A stretch of 35,469 bases of DNA from Peterkaempfera griseoplana (GTDB taxonomy: Bacteria; Actinomycetota; Actinomycetes; Streptomycetales; Streptomycetaceae). Both the position numbers and the translations under genes were made by a program. This document shows, in pieces, positions 7,750-16,398 of this stretch (its first letter is position 1; each line of letters opens with the position of its first letter). The notes under the pieces were generated by a model. It searched no databases. It worked only from the letters and a program-made list of their open reading frames with translations, and had not been told where the DNA came from. The stretch is from the NCBI RefSeq assembly GCF_001418575.1, contig NZ_LIQR01000299.1, positions 1-35,469 on the forward strand, written 5' to 3'.

Positions 7750-8739
7750 TTGAGGCACCTGCTCCGGCGACTGGGTTTCTTCCTGCTCACCTTGTGGGCC
7801 GCGCTGACCCTGAACTTCCTCATCCCGAGGTTCATGCCCGGCAGCCCGGTCACCGCACTGCACGACCGCACGCGCGGCAAGGTCTCCGCCGCGGCGCTGG
7901 AGCAGATGCTCACGTCGTTCGGTTTCCGCCCGCACCAGAACATCGGCTCCCAGTACCTGCAGTACCTGGGCAACATGGTGACCGGCCACTGGGGCCTGTC
8001 CATCGGCCAGACCCTGGGCGAGCCCGTCACCACCCTCATCGGCCAGGCCCTGCCGTGGACGCTGGGCCTGGTCGGGACCGCCACCGTGCTGGCCTTCCTC
8101 CTGGGCACCCTGATCGGTGTGCTGGCGGGCTGGCGGCGCGGCGGGCGGCTGGACACGGTGCTGCCGCCGGTCTTCGTGGTCACCTCGGCGCTGCCCTACT
8201 TCTGGGTCGCGCTGCTGCTCATCCTGGTCTTCTCGGTCTGGACCGGCGGCCTGCTGCCCAGCGACTTCAACTACGACAACACCATCGTGCCCGGGTTCTC
8301 CCCCGGCTTCGTCGGCAGCGTGCTGCAGCACGCGGTACTGCCGGGCGCGACCCTGCTGATCACCTCGATCGGGGGGTGGATCCTGACCATGCGCAACAAC
8401 ATGATCACCGTCCTGGCCGAGGACTACGTCCGGATGGGCCGGGCCAAGGGGCTGAGCAACCGCCGCATCATGTACGACTACGCGGCCCGCAACGCGATCC
8501 TGCCCAACCTCTCCGGCTTCGCCATGTCGCTGGGGTTCGTCATCTCCGGCGCCATCCTCGTCGAGTACGTCTTCAACTACCCGGGGCTCGGCTATCTGCT
8601 CTACAACGCGGTGCAGAACGTCGACTACCCGCTGATGCAGGCGCTGTTCATGCTCTTCACCGTCGCCGTGCTGGCCGCCGTGCTGGTCTGCGACCTCGCG
8701 ACGCTCTGGCTCGACCCGCGCGCCCGGGCGAAGGGGTGA
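7750..8739 (+). CDS. ABC transporter permease, DppB type
   Basis: TTG at 7750 is the likely start: AAAGGAGG at 7732-7739 is ten bases away, whereas the GTG at 7741 touches it and is too close. The 329-residue protein begins RHLLRRLGFFLLTLWAALTL, the typical first membrane segment of DppB/OppB permeases, and has about six membrane helices. The cytoplasmic coupling loop (EAA loop) is visible as DYVRMGRAKGLSNRRIM. It pairs with the permease half of the next protein to form the pore. It lies 36 bases after the binding-protein gene and only seven before the next gene. Confidence 0.92.
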   Translation: MRHLLRRLGFFLLTLWAALTLNFLIPRFMPGSPVTALHDRTRGKVSAAALEQMLTSFGFRPHQNIGSQYLQYLGNMVTGHWGLSIGQTLGEPVTTLIGQALPWTLGLVGTATVLAFLLGTLIGVLAGWRRGGRLDTVLPPVFVVTSALPYFWVALLLILVFSVWTGGLLPSDFNYDNTIVPGFSPGFVGSVLQHAVLPGATLLITSIGGWILTMRNNMITVLAEDYVRMGRAKGLSNRRIMYDYAARNAILPNLSGFAMSLGFVISGAILVEYVFNYPGLGYLLYNAVQNVDYPLMQALFMLFTVAVLAAVLVCDLATLWLDPRARAKG

Positions 8740-8746
8740 GCGCGCC

Positions 8747-10687
8747 ATGGCGATGAACACCCCCGTACGCAGGCCCGGCGGCGGGCTGTGGCGCGCGCTA
8801 CGCGGCAGCCGCAAGGCGACGGCCGGAGCCGTCATCCTGCTGCTCTTCGCCGTGATGGCCGCCTTCCCCGGACTGTTCACCTCGGTCCGGGACGCCAACG
8901 CGCTGGACTTCGCACCCCGCCTGGGCCCGTCCACCAGGCATCTGCTGGGCACCACCGCACTGGGCCAGGACATCTGGTCCCAACTCGTGTACGGCACCCG
9001 CCAGTCGCTGGTCATCGCGCTGGTCGCCGGCTTCCTGGCCACCGTGCTGTCGGTGCTGGTCGGGGTGTCCGCGGCCTACCTGGGCGGACTCCTCGACGAC
9101 CTGCTGTCGATGCTGATCAACGTGGTGCTGGTGATCCCCGCCTTCCCGCTGATCATCATCCTGGCCAAGTACGCCGGCCGCGGCTCGCTCACCGTGATGC
9201 TGACCGTCCTGGTCGTCACCGGCTGGTCGTACGGCGCCAACCAGATGCGCGCCCAGGCGCTGTCGCTGCGCAACCGGGACTTCCTGGAGGCGGCCCGGGT
9301 CCGCGGCGAGCGGCGCTCGTACGTCATCGTGGCCGAGGTGCTGCCGACCATGACCTCGCTGATCGTCGCCAACTTCATGGGCGCCGCGCTGTACTCGGTG
9401 CTCAGCGCGGCGGGCCTGCAGTTCCTCGGTCTGGGCGACCCCAACTCGGCCAGCTGGGGCACCATGCTCTACTGGGCGCAGAACCAGCAGGCACTGCAGA
9501 CCGGTTCGCCGCTCTGGTCGCTGGCCCCGGGGCTGTGCGTGGCACTGCTCGGCGCCTCCTTCGCGCTGATCAACCACGCCTTCGACGAGATCGGCAACCC
9601 GGCGCTGCGCCCGGTACGGCGCCGGGGTGCGGCACCGGCCGCCGCGGCCCCGCCCGTCGACTCCGCGGCGTCCGATGCGCAGAGCGAGGACTCCCCGCTG
9701 CTGCGGGTGAGCGGGCTTCGGGTGGCGTACCAGGGCGCACGCGGTCCGGTGGAGGCCGTGGCGGGAGTCGACCTGACCGTCCGGCGGGGCCAGTTCACCG
9801 CCGTGGTGGGCGAGTCGGGCTGCGGCAAGTCCACCCTGCTCTTCGCGATCGCCGGACTGCTCAGCGCACCCGCGGCGGTCACCGCAGGGAGCGTGCTGTT
9901 CCGGGGCGACAACCTGGTCACCATGACCGAGAAGCAGCTCAATGCGCTGCGCTGGCGCGACTACTCGGTGGTCATGCAGAGCGCGATGAACGCGCTCAAC
10001 CCGGTGCGCACGATCGGCGCCCAGTACCGGGACGCGATGCGCGCCCACGGGACGTTCACCGCCGAGCAGGTCCGGGCCCGGTCGGTGGAGGTGCTGGAAC
10101 TGGTCGGCATCGACCCGGTCCATCTGCGCAGCTATCCCCACCAGTTGTCGGGCGGGATGCGGCAGCGCGCGATGATCGCGATGGCGCTGCTCTTCACCCC
10201 GGACCTGGTCATCATGGACGAGCCGACCTCGGCGCTGGACGTGGTGGCGCAGCGCTCGCTGATGGTGCAGATCAAGGAACTGCAGCAGCTGCTGGGCTTC
10301 GCGGTGCTCTTCGTCACCCACGACATGTCGCTGGTCCGTCACTTCTCGGACCAGCTACTGGTGATGTACGCCGGTCAGGTCGTCGAGGCCGGTCCGACCC
10401 GTACCGTCTTCGACACCCCGGCGCACCCCTACAGCCGGGGGCTGCTGGAGGCCTTCCCGTCGGTCCGCGGTCCCCGGGTCGAGCTGCGGGGCATCACCGG
10501 CAGCCCGCCCGATCTGGCCCGGCCGCCGCACGGCTGCCGGTTCGCGCCGCGCTGCCCGGTGGTGGAGGAGCGGTGCCGCGAGTGGGAACCCGAGCTGTAC
10601 CCGGTCGGGGAGGTGCGGGCGCGCTGTCTGCTGCAGGCTCCCGACCGCCGGACCCGTCCCCTGCCGCCCGTGGAGGCGACCTCATGA
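8747..10687 (+). CDS. Fused ABC permease (DppC type) and ATPase (DppD type)
   Basis: One 646-residue frame joins two subunits that are usually separate. Residues 1 to about 290 are a DppC-type permease with an N-terminal helix, the GTTALGQDIWSQLVYGTR motif typical of DppC, and an EAA loop (EAARVRGERRSYVIV). After an Ala-rich linker (about 290-315), the rest is an ATPase. It has Walker A GESGCGKST (about 355-363), signature LSGGMRQR (about 467-474), Walker B LVIMDEPTSALD, the His-switch THD, and the C-terminal oligopeptide-transporter tail with Cys pairs (CRFAPRCPVVEERC). The start ATG follows AGGGG after ten bases. The stop codon overlaps the next ATG (ATGA), so the two ATPases are translationally coupled. 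Such fusions are known in actinobacteria. Confidence 0.93.
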   Translation: MAMNTPVRRPGGGLWRALRGSRKATAGAVILLLFAVMAAFPGLFTSVRDANALDFAPRLGPSTRHLLGTTALGQDIWSQLVYGTRQSLVIALVAGFLATVLSVLVGVSAAYLGGLLDDLLSMLINVVLVIPAFPLIIILAKYAGRGSLTVMLTVLVVTGWSYGANQMRAQALSLRNRDFLEAARVRGERRSYVIVAEVLPTMTSLIVANFMGAALYSVLSAAGLQFLGLGDPNSASWGTMLYWAQNQQALQTGSPLWSLAPGLCVALLGASFALINHAFDEIGNPALRPVRRRGAAPAAAAPPVDSAASDAQSEDSPLLRVSGLRVAYQGARGPVEAVAGVDLTVRRGQFTAVVGESGCGKSTLLFAIAGLLSAPAAVTAGSVLFRGDNLVTMTEKQLNALRWRDYSVVMQSAMNALNPVRTIGAQYRDAMRAHGTFTAEQVRARSVEVLELVGIDPVHLRSYPHQLSGGMRQRAMIAMALLFTPDLVIMDEPTSALDVVAQRSLMVQIKELQQLLGFAVLFVTHDMSLVRHFSDQLLVMYAGQVVEAGPTRTVFDTPAHPYSRGLLEAFPSVRGPRVELRGITGSPPDLARPPHGCRFAPRCPVVEERCREWEPELYPVGEVRARCLLQAPDRRTRPLPPVEATS

Positions 10688-11775
10688 CCGCGGAGACCGC
10701 CGGAGCAGCGGGGACTGCCGGGACCACCGCAGCCACCGGGACGCACGGGCCTGCGGACACCGCTGCCCGGCCGGCGCTGCTGGAGACCGTCGGCCTCACC
10801 CGGCACTTCCGGGTCGGCGGCGGTCTGTCCCGCCGTACCCTGCACGCCGTCGACGACGTCAGCCTGGTGATCCACGACCGGGAGATCGTCGCCCTGGTCG
10901 GCGAGAGCGGCAGCGGCAAGTCCACGCTCGCCCGGCTGCTGGCGCAGGTGTACCGGCCGACCGGCGGGGAGATCCGCTACCAGGGACGGTCGCTCGCCAC
11001 GCTGCGCGGACGCCGGGCGCAGCTGGCGTACCGCAGTGATGTGCCGATGGTCTTCCAGGACCCCTTCAGTTCCCTCAACCCGGCCTACCGGGTGTCGCAC
11101 GGCATCCTGCGCGGGCTGGCGCTGCACCGGCCCGGGCTCGGCAGGGCCGAGCGGCGCGCGGAGGCCGAGCGGGTGGTCGAGGCGGTGGGGCTCGCCCCCG
11201 CCGCCGAGATCCTCGACCGGTACCCGCACGAGCTGTCCGGCGGGCAGCGGCAGCGGATCGGCTTCGCGCAGGCCCTGGCCTACCGGCCCCGGCTGATCCT
11301 GGCCGACGAGCCGGTGTCGATGCTGGACGTGTCGATCCGGATCGGTCTGCTCAATGTGATGACGCAGCTGCGCGAGCGTGAGGGCGTCTCGATCCTCTAC
11401 ATCACCCATGACATCGCCAGTGCCCGCTATGTCGCCGACCGGCTGCTGGTGATGTACGGCGGACACGTCGTGGAGTCGGGGCCCACCGAGGCCGTCCTCA
11501 CCGCCCCCAGACATCCCTACACCCAGTTGCTCCTCTCGGCGGTGCCGGATCCACGGGCGCCGCTGGAGGTGGACGCCGCGGCGGCGCGCTCCGATCCGCC
11601 CGCGGTGATCGATCCGGCCCCGGGCTGCCGTTTCCGTGCCCGGTGCCCGTTGGCGGTCGACGCCTGCCATGCCCTCACCCCGCGGCTGCGGGAGCTGGGT
11701 CCGGCACACGCCGCCGCCTGCCATGTCGCCGAGGCGGACGCCCCGAGCCCCCGGGCGTCCGCCGCACCGGCCTGA
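10684..11775 (+). CDS. ABC transporter ATPase (DppF/OppF type)
   Basis: This 363-residue protein starts at the ATG that overlaps the previous stop (ATGA). It carries Walker A GESGSGKST (residues 73-81), Q-loop VFQDPFSSLNPAYR, signature LSGGQRQR (about 184-191), Walker B LILADEPVSMLD (about 204-215) and switch THD. It ends with the C-terminal oligopeptide-transporter motif (CRFRARCPLAVDAC). About 25 low-complexity Ala/Thr/Gly residues precede the domain. It works as the second nucleotide-binding subunit alongside the fused one, powering import. It ends 44 bases before the first glycosidase gene. Confidence 0.93.
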   Translation: MTAETAGAAGTAGTTAATGTHGPADTAARPALLETVGLTRHFRVGGGLSRRTLHAVDDVSLVIHDREIVALVGESGSGKSTLARLLAQVYRPTGGEIRYQGRSLATLRGRRAQLAYRSDVPMVFQDPFSSLNPAYRVSHGILRGLALHRPGLGRAERRAEAERVVEAVGLAPAAEILDRYPHELSGGQRQRIGFAQALAYRPRLILADEPVSMLDVSIRIGLLNVMTQLREREGVSILYITHDIASARYVADRLLVMYGGHVVESGPTEAVLTAPRHPYTQLLLSAVPDPRAPLEVDAAAARSDPPAVIDPAPGCRFRARCPLAVDACHALTPRLRELGPAHAAACHVAEADAPSPRASAAPA

Positions 11776-11819
11776 CCCTTTCCACGCCACGCTCCTCCCC
11801 CACCGACAAGGGAGCACTT

Positions 11820-14660
11820 ATGGCACGTCACGGAAGGCATCCGATTGTCGCGACGGTGGCCCTGGCGGTCGCCGCAGTGACCGCGCTGCAAAGCGGCCCC
11901 ACCCCCCGGGCCGGTGCGCCGGCCCCCGTCGCCCTGTCCGCCCCGGCGACCGGCAGCACCGCGGTGGCCGATCTGGGCTCCGCCACCGGCTGGAAGGTGG
12001 TGAGCAGCGCCACGGCCACCCAGTCCGGAGCCCAGATCTCCACTCCGGGCTTCGGCACCTCCGGCTGGCTGACCGTCGCCAACGACGGCGGCGGCGCACC
12101 GGGGACCGAGATCAAGGCGCTGCTGGAGAACGGCAGCTGCCCCAACGTCTTCACCTCCACCACCATGAAGTCCTGCTTCGGGCAGATGACCAAGGTCGGC
12201 CCCGAGACCATCGCCCAGTTCTCGGTGCCCTGGTGGTACCGGACCGACTTCACCGCACCGCCCGCCGGACAGAACGCCAAGCTGGTCCTGAACGGCGTGG
12301 TCGGAGCGGCGGACGTCTGGGTCAACGGCACGCAGGTGGCGACCGCGGCGACGGTCACCGGTGCCTACGCACGCAATGTCTTCGACGTCACCGGGCTGCT
12401 GCTCCCGGGGACCAACTCGGTGGCGATCGAGATGCACCCCAACGATCCGAGCAGCATGCTCACCCTGGACGACGTGGACTGGAGCCAGATCCCGCCGGAC
12501 AACAACACCGGCATCCAGTTCCCGGTGCAGCTGCAGACCGGCGGACCGCTGGTGGTCGGCAACGCCCATGCCGTGCCCAACACCGCCGCGGATCTGAGCA
12601 GTTCGGCGCTGACCGTCAAGGCGGACGTCACCAACACCTCGGCGAGCGCGCAGACCGGCACGGTCTCCGCCACCGTCACCCCGCCGGGCGGCGGCACCCC
12701 GGTCACGGTCAGCCAGAGTGTGACCGTGGCGGCGGGCTCCACCCAGACGGTCTCCTTCACGCCCGCCTCGTACCCGGGGCTGACCCTCGCGAGCCCGCAG
12801 ATCTGGTGGCCCTACCAGCTCGGCGGACAGCCGCTGTACACGCTCGGCACCTCGGTGGCGCAGGGCGGCACGGTGCTCAACTCGACCAGCGGCACCTTCG
12901 GGATCCGCACCGTCACCTCGTACCTGACCGGGGCGTCGTCGGCGGCGCCGAGCGGGGTGCGAGCCTTCAAGATCAATAATGTGCCGCTGGTGGTCCGCGG
13001 CGGCGGCTGGTCCCCGGACCTGTTCCTGCGCTACGACCCGGCGGACACCGCCCAGCAGATCGGCCTGATGAAGTCGATGGGCATCAACACCGTTCGCCTC
13101 GAGGGCCATCTGATGCCGGCCGACTGGTACCAGCAGATGGACGCCGCCGGGATCCTGGTCAACGCCGGGTACCAGTGCTGCGACTTCTGGGAGAGCACCA
13201 GCTACACCGCCGCCCAGCAGGCCGTCTACCAGCTGACCGCGAAGACCGTCGGCGAGACCCTGCGCAACCACCCGTCGGTCTTCAGTTTCCAGTGGAGCGA
13301 CAACGCACCGACCGCGACCCAGGAGTCGCTGGCACTGGCGGGCTTCGCCGCGGCCGACTACACGGGCCCGTTCATCGCCTCCGCGGAGTACAAGAGCAGC
13401 CCGCAGCTGGGCGCGGCGGGTGAGAAGGAGGGCCCGTACGACTGGGTGCCGCCGAACTACTGGTACGACACCACCCACAGCAGCGGCGGCGACCTGACCA
13501 ACTCCGGCGGTGCGTGGGGCTTCGACAGCGAGCAGAGCGCGGGCAACACCGTCCCCACCCTGGACTCGATCAACCGATTCCTGTCCCCGTCCGAGCAGTC
13601 GGACCTGTGGCAGTCGCCGGGCGCCAACCAGTACCACAACAACTACGAGGGCACCAAGCACACCGGCTACCACTTCGGCACCCTCTACAACCTCGACACC
13701 GCGATCACCAACCGCTACGGCGCCTGGACGAGCCTCAACCAGTACGTCCAGGAGGCGCAGGTCCAGAACTACGAGGACACCCGGGCCCAGTTCGAGGCCT
13801 TCGTCGCCCACTCGGCCAACACCTCGGCGCCGTCCACCGGAACCATCTACTGGCAGCTGAACAAGGGCTGGCCGACCCTGCTCTGGTCGCTCTGGAACAA
13901 CGACGGCGACCAGGCGGGAGCCTACTTCGGCGCACAGAAGGCCAACCGGCCGCTGCACGCCCTCTACACCCTGGACAACGGAACGGTGACGGTCGACAAC
14001 CTGGGCGGCGCCACCCAGTCCGGGGTGACGGTCGAGGCCAAGGTGTACAACACCGCCGGCACCCTGCTCGACGACCGGACCTCGGGCAGCCTCACCCTGG
14101 CCTCCCAGCAGGTGGTCAGCTCCGTGCTGACCCCCAGCACCCCCACCACCGCCGGCACGGTCTACTTCGTCGAACTGCTGGTGCGGCAGAACGGCACCCT
14201 GGTCGACCGCAACGTCTACTGGCAGCCGACCACGCCGGACGTCCCCAACTGGAACAAGACCATCGGCCAGCCGCAGGCCGCCATGTCGCAGTACGCCAAC
14301 CTCAAGGCACTGCAGAGCCTGCCCCAGGCCACCGTCTCGGCGACCGCCACCACCAGCAGCCACGCGGGCCCCAACGGGGCGGACAGACTGGTGACGGTCA
14401 CCGTCACCAACACCTCCAGCCGCCCGACCGTCGGGTTCTTCCTGCGGGCCGACATCCGGCGGGGAACCACCTCCGGGACCGAGCTGGCGGGCGACAACGA
14501 ACTGCAGAGCTCGATCTGGGGCGACAACGACGTGACGCTCTGGCCCGGTGAGTCGGAGACGCTCACCGCGAGCTACAACTCGGCCGACCTCCGGGGCGCC
14601 ACACCGGTGGTCAGCGTCTCCGGGTGGAACGTGCCCACCTTCGACGTCCTTGCGGGGTGA
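11820..14660 (+). CDS. Secreted GH2 enzyme, exo-beta-D-glucosaminidase type
   Basis: ATG at 11820 follows AAGGAG by six bases. The 946-residue product has an N-terminal export signal (about 1-35), a GH2 sugar-binding domain with WWYRTDF, Ig-like domains, then the TIM barrel and C-terminal beta domains. The barrel resembles the CsxA branch of GH2: in place of the usual Asn-Glu there is WSDN with Asp494 as acid/base, and GFDSEQSAG supplies nucleophile Glu571, 77 residues on. CsxA-type enzymes remove glucosamine from the non-reducing end of chitosan oligomers; the same branch includes plant endo-beta-mannosidases acting on N-glycans. The end motif YWQLNKGWPTLLWSL is also typical. Export plus the GH20 gene seven bases away suggests extracellular breakdown of amino-sugar oligomers. 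The subfamily is well supported, the substrate less so. Confidence 0.88.
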   Translation: MARHGRHPIVATVALAVAAVTALQSGPTPRAGAPAPVALSAPATGSTAVADLGSATGWKVVSSATATQSGAQISTPGFGTSGWLTVANDGGGAPGTEIKALLENGSCPNVFTSTTMKSCFGQMTKVGPETIAQFSVPWWYRTDFTAPPAGQNAKLVLNGVVGAADVWVNGTQVATAATVTGAYARNVFDVTGLLLPGTNSVAIEMHPNDPSSMLTLDDVDWSQIPPDNNTGIQFPVQLQTGGPLVVGNAHAVPNTAADLSSSALTVKADVTNTSASAQTGTVSATVTPPGGGTPVTVSQSVTVAAGSTQTVSFTPASYPGLTLASPQIWWPYQLGGQPLYTLGTSVAQGGTVLNSTSGTFGIRTVTSYLTGASSAAPSGVRAFKINNVPLVVRGGGWSPDLFLRYDPADTAQQIGLMKSMGINTVRLEGHLMPADWYQQMDAAGILVNAGYQCCDFWESTSYTAAQQAVYQLTAKTVGETLRNHPSVFSFQWSDNAPTATQESLALAGFAAADYTGPFIASAEYKSSPQLGAAGEKEGPYDWVPPNYWYDTTHSSGGDLTNSGGAWGFDSEQSAGNTVPTLDSINRFLSPSEQSDLWQSPGANQYHNNYEGTKHTGYHFGTLYNLDTAITNRYGAWTSLNQYVQEAQVQNYEDTRAQFEAFVAHSANTSAPSTGTIYWQLNKGWPTLLWSLWNNDGDQAGAYFGAQKANRPLHALYTLDNGTVTVDNLGGATQSGVTVEAKVYNTAGTLLDDRTSGSLTLASQQVVSSVLTPSTPTTAGTVYFVELLVRQNGTLVDRNVYWQPTTPDVPNWNKTIGQPQAAMSQYANLKALQSLPQATVSATATTSSHAGPNGADRLVTVTVTNTSSRPTVGFFLRADIRRGTTSGTELAGDNELQSSIWGDNDVTLWPGESETLTASYNSADLRGATPVVSVSGWNVPTFDVLAG

Positions 14661-14667
14661 GGTGACC

Positions 14668-16233
14668 ATGCGACTGCGACAGACCCTGACGACACTGCTG
14701 GCCGCACTGGGCCTGGTGGCAGCCGGCCTGCTGGCCTGCGCCGGCCCGAGCGCGGCGGCGGGCCTCCCCAACACCGTGGTGCCGGCCCCGGTCAGCGTGG
14801 TCTCCGACGGCAGCACCTTCACGCTGACCCCGGCGGCCACCCTCACCTCCGACGACGCCGGCGTCGGCGGCTATCTGGCGAGCATCCTGCGCGCCTCCAC
14901 CGGGTACGCCCTGCCGCTCACGGTCGGTGCGTCCGCTCCGGGCAGCATCGCGCTGCAGCTCTCCGGGGCCCCCGGCAGCGTCGGCGCGGAGGGCTACCAG
15001 CTCACCACCACCGCCACCGGCGTGGTCCTCCGGGCCCAGCAGCCCGCCGGGCTCTTCCACGGCGTGCAGACCCTGCTCCAACTGCTGCCGCCGGCGGTGA
15101 TGAGCAGCACCGTGCAGCCCGGACCGTGGACGGTGCCCGGCGGCACCGTCCTGGACTACCCGCGCTTCGGCTACCGCGGGGCGATGCTCGACGTCGCCCG
15201 GCACTTCTTCACGGTGGCCCAGGTCAAGCACTACATCGACGAGTTGGCGCTGTACAAGGTCAACATCCTGCATCTGCACCTCTCCGACGACCAGGGCTGG
15301 CGGATCGCCGTCAACAGCTGGCCCAACCTGGCGACCTACGGCGGCAGCACCCAGGTCGGCGGCGGCCCCGGGGGCTACTACACCCAGGCCGACTACTCGG
15401 CGATCGTCTCCTATGCGGCGTCCCGCTTCATGACCGTGGTCCCCGAGATCGACATGCCCGGCCACACCAACGCCGCGCTGGCCTCGTACGCCCAGCTCAA
15501 CTGCAACGGCACGGCGCCCGCGCTCTACACCGGCACGAACGTCGGCTTCAGCTCGCTGTGCGTGCCGCTGCCGCTCACCTACACCTTCCTCGACCAGGTG
15601 ATCGGCGAACTGGCCGCCCTGACCCCCGGTCCCTATCTGCACATCGGCGGGGACGAGGCGTCCTCGACCACCGCCGCCGACTACGCCTCGTTCCTCGGCC
15701 AGGTGCAGCAGATCGTCGCCGCGCACGGCAAGACGGTGGTGGGCTGGCACGACATCACCCACGCCACGCTGCAGCCCTCCGCCGTCGCCCAGTACTGGGG
15801 CACCACCGCCTCGGACTCCGCCGTGGCGGCTGCGGCGGCGGGCGGGACCAAGGTCGTCATGTCCCCGGCCAACAAGGCGTACCTGGACATGAAGTACACG
15901 CGCAAGATCAAGCTCGGTCAGACGTGGGCCGGGCTGATCGACGTCAACACCGCCTACGGATGGGACCCCGGCAACTACCTCACAGGAGTGACCGGAGCCT
16001 CGGTCCAGGGCGTCGAGGCGCCGCTGTGGACCGAAACCATCGTCACCTCGGCGGACATCGACTACATGGCCTTCCCCCGCCTCCCGGCCCTGGCCGAACT
16101 CGGCTGGTCCCCGTGGTCCACGCACGACGTGACCGCGTTCGACCAGCGGCTGGCGGCCCAGGGACCGCGCTGGAAGGCCATGGGCGTCAACTACTACCAC
16201 TCGACCCAGATCAGCTGGCCCAGCGGCTCATGA
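14668..16233 (+). CDS. Secreted GH20 beta-N-acetylhexosaminidase
   Basis: ATG at 14668 is preferred, with GGTGAGG just upstream; GTG at 14662 is possible. The 521-residue protein has a signal peptide (RLRQTLTTLLAALGLVAAG). A Cys in LLAC could make it a lipoprotein, or cleavage may fall after PSAAA. A GH20b domain follows (to about 150), then the GH20 barrel. Hallmarks are HLSDDQGWRI, the catalytic pair Asp329-Glu330 in HIGGDEAS, and the substrate-wall motif EAPLWTETI. GH20 enzymes remove terminal GlcNAc or GalNAc with retention, using the substrate's acetamido group. With the GH2 enzyme it would strip mixed GlcN/GlcNAc chains or N-glycans from the non-reducing end. The family call is secure. 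Confidence 0.93.
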   Translation: MRLRQTLTTLLAALGLVAAGLLACAGPSAAAGLPNTVVPAPVSVVSDGSTFTLTPAATLTSDDAGVGGYLASILRASTGYALPLTVGASAPGSIALQLSGAPGSVGAEGYQLTTTATGVVLRAQQPAGLFHGVQTLLQLLPPAVMSSTVQPGPWTVPGGTVLDYPRFGYRGAMLDVARHFFTVAQVKHYIDELALYKVNILHLHLSDDQGWRIAVNSWPNLATYGGSTQVGGGPGGYYTQADYSAIVSYAASRFMTVVPEIDMPGHTNAALASYAQLNCNGTAPALYTGTNVGFSSLCVPLPLTYTFLDQVIGELAALTPGPYLHIGGDEASSTTAADYASFLGQVQQIVAAHGKTVVGWHDITHATLQPSAVAQYWGTTASDSAVAAAAAGGTKVVMSPANKAYLDMKYTRKIKLGQTWAGLIDVNTAYGWDPGNYLTGVTGASVQGVEAPLWTETIVTSADIDYMAFPRLPALAELGWSPWSTHDVTAFDQRLAAQGPRWKAMGVNYYHSTQISWPSGS

Positions 16234-16251
16234 CCGGCCGCTGAACCCGGA

Positions 16252-16284
16252 CCGGGTCCCGCCGCCGACGGTGGCGGGACCCGG
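16252..16284. terminator. Strong hairpin terminator after the GH20 gene
   Basis: CCGGGTCCCGCC (16252-16263) and GGCGGGACCCGG (16273-16284) form a perfect 12-pair stem with a nine-base loop, 19 bases after the GH20 stop. It probably ends the uptake operon and lets the downstream repressor gene be expressed separately or by read-through. Confidence 0.75.
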
Positions 16285-16398
16285 CCCCGTTCCGGGACGG
16301 CGGCGGTGGCCGCCGCACCGGACGCCGGGTCCCCGCGGCGCCGCGCGGGCGCCGCCCACACACTCGGGTCCACCAGCCACGACAGGGGATCACCAGCC

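Noticed and set aside
5769-8756. A 995-residue plus-strand frame across the binding protein and permease
   Set aside because: Arg/Gln/Pro-rich shadow in another phase of genes with clear family motifs.
5992-9042. A 1016-residue open frame on the minus strand
   Set aside because: It is antisense to the importer genes, has low-complexity Gly/Val/Arg/Gln text and no domain. Such frames arise from GC-rich third positions.
11517-14846. A 1109-residue open frame on the minus strand
   Set aside because: Antisense shadow of the GH2 gene; repetitive Gly/Val/Arg composition and no start signal.
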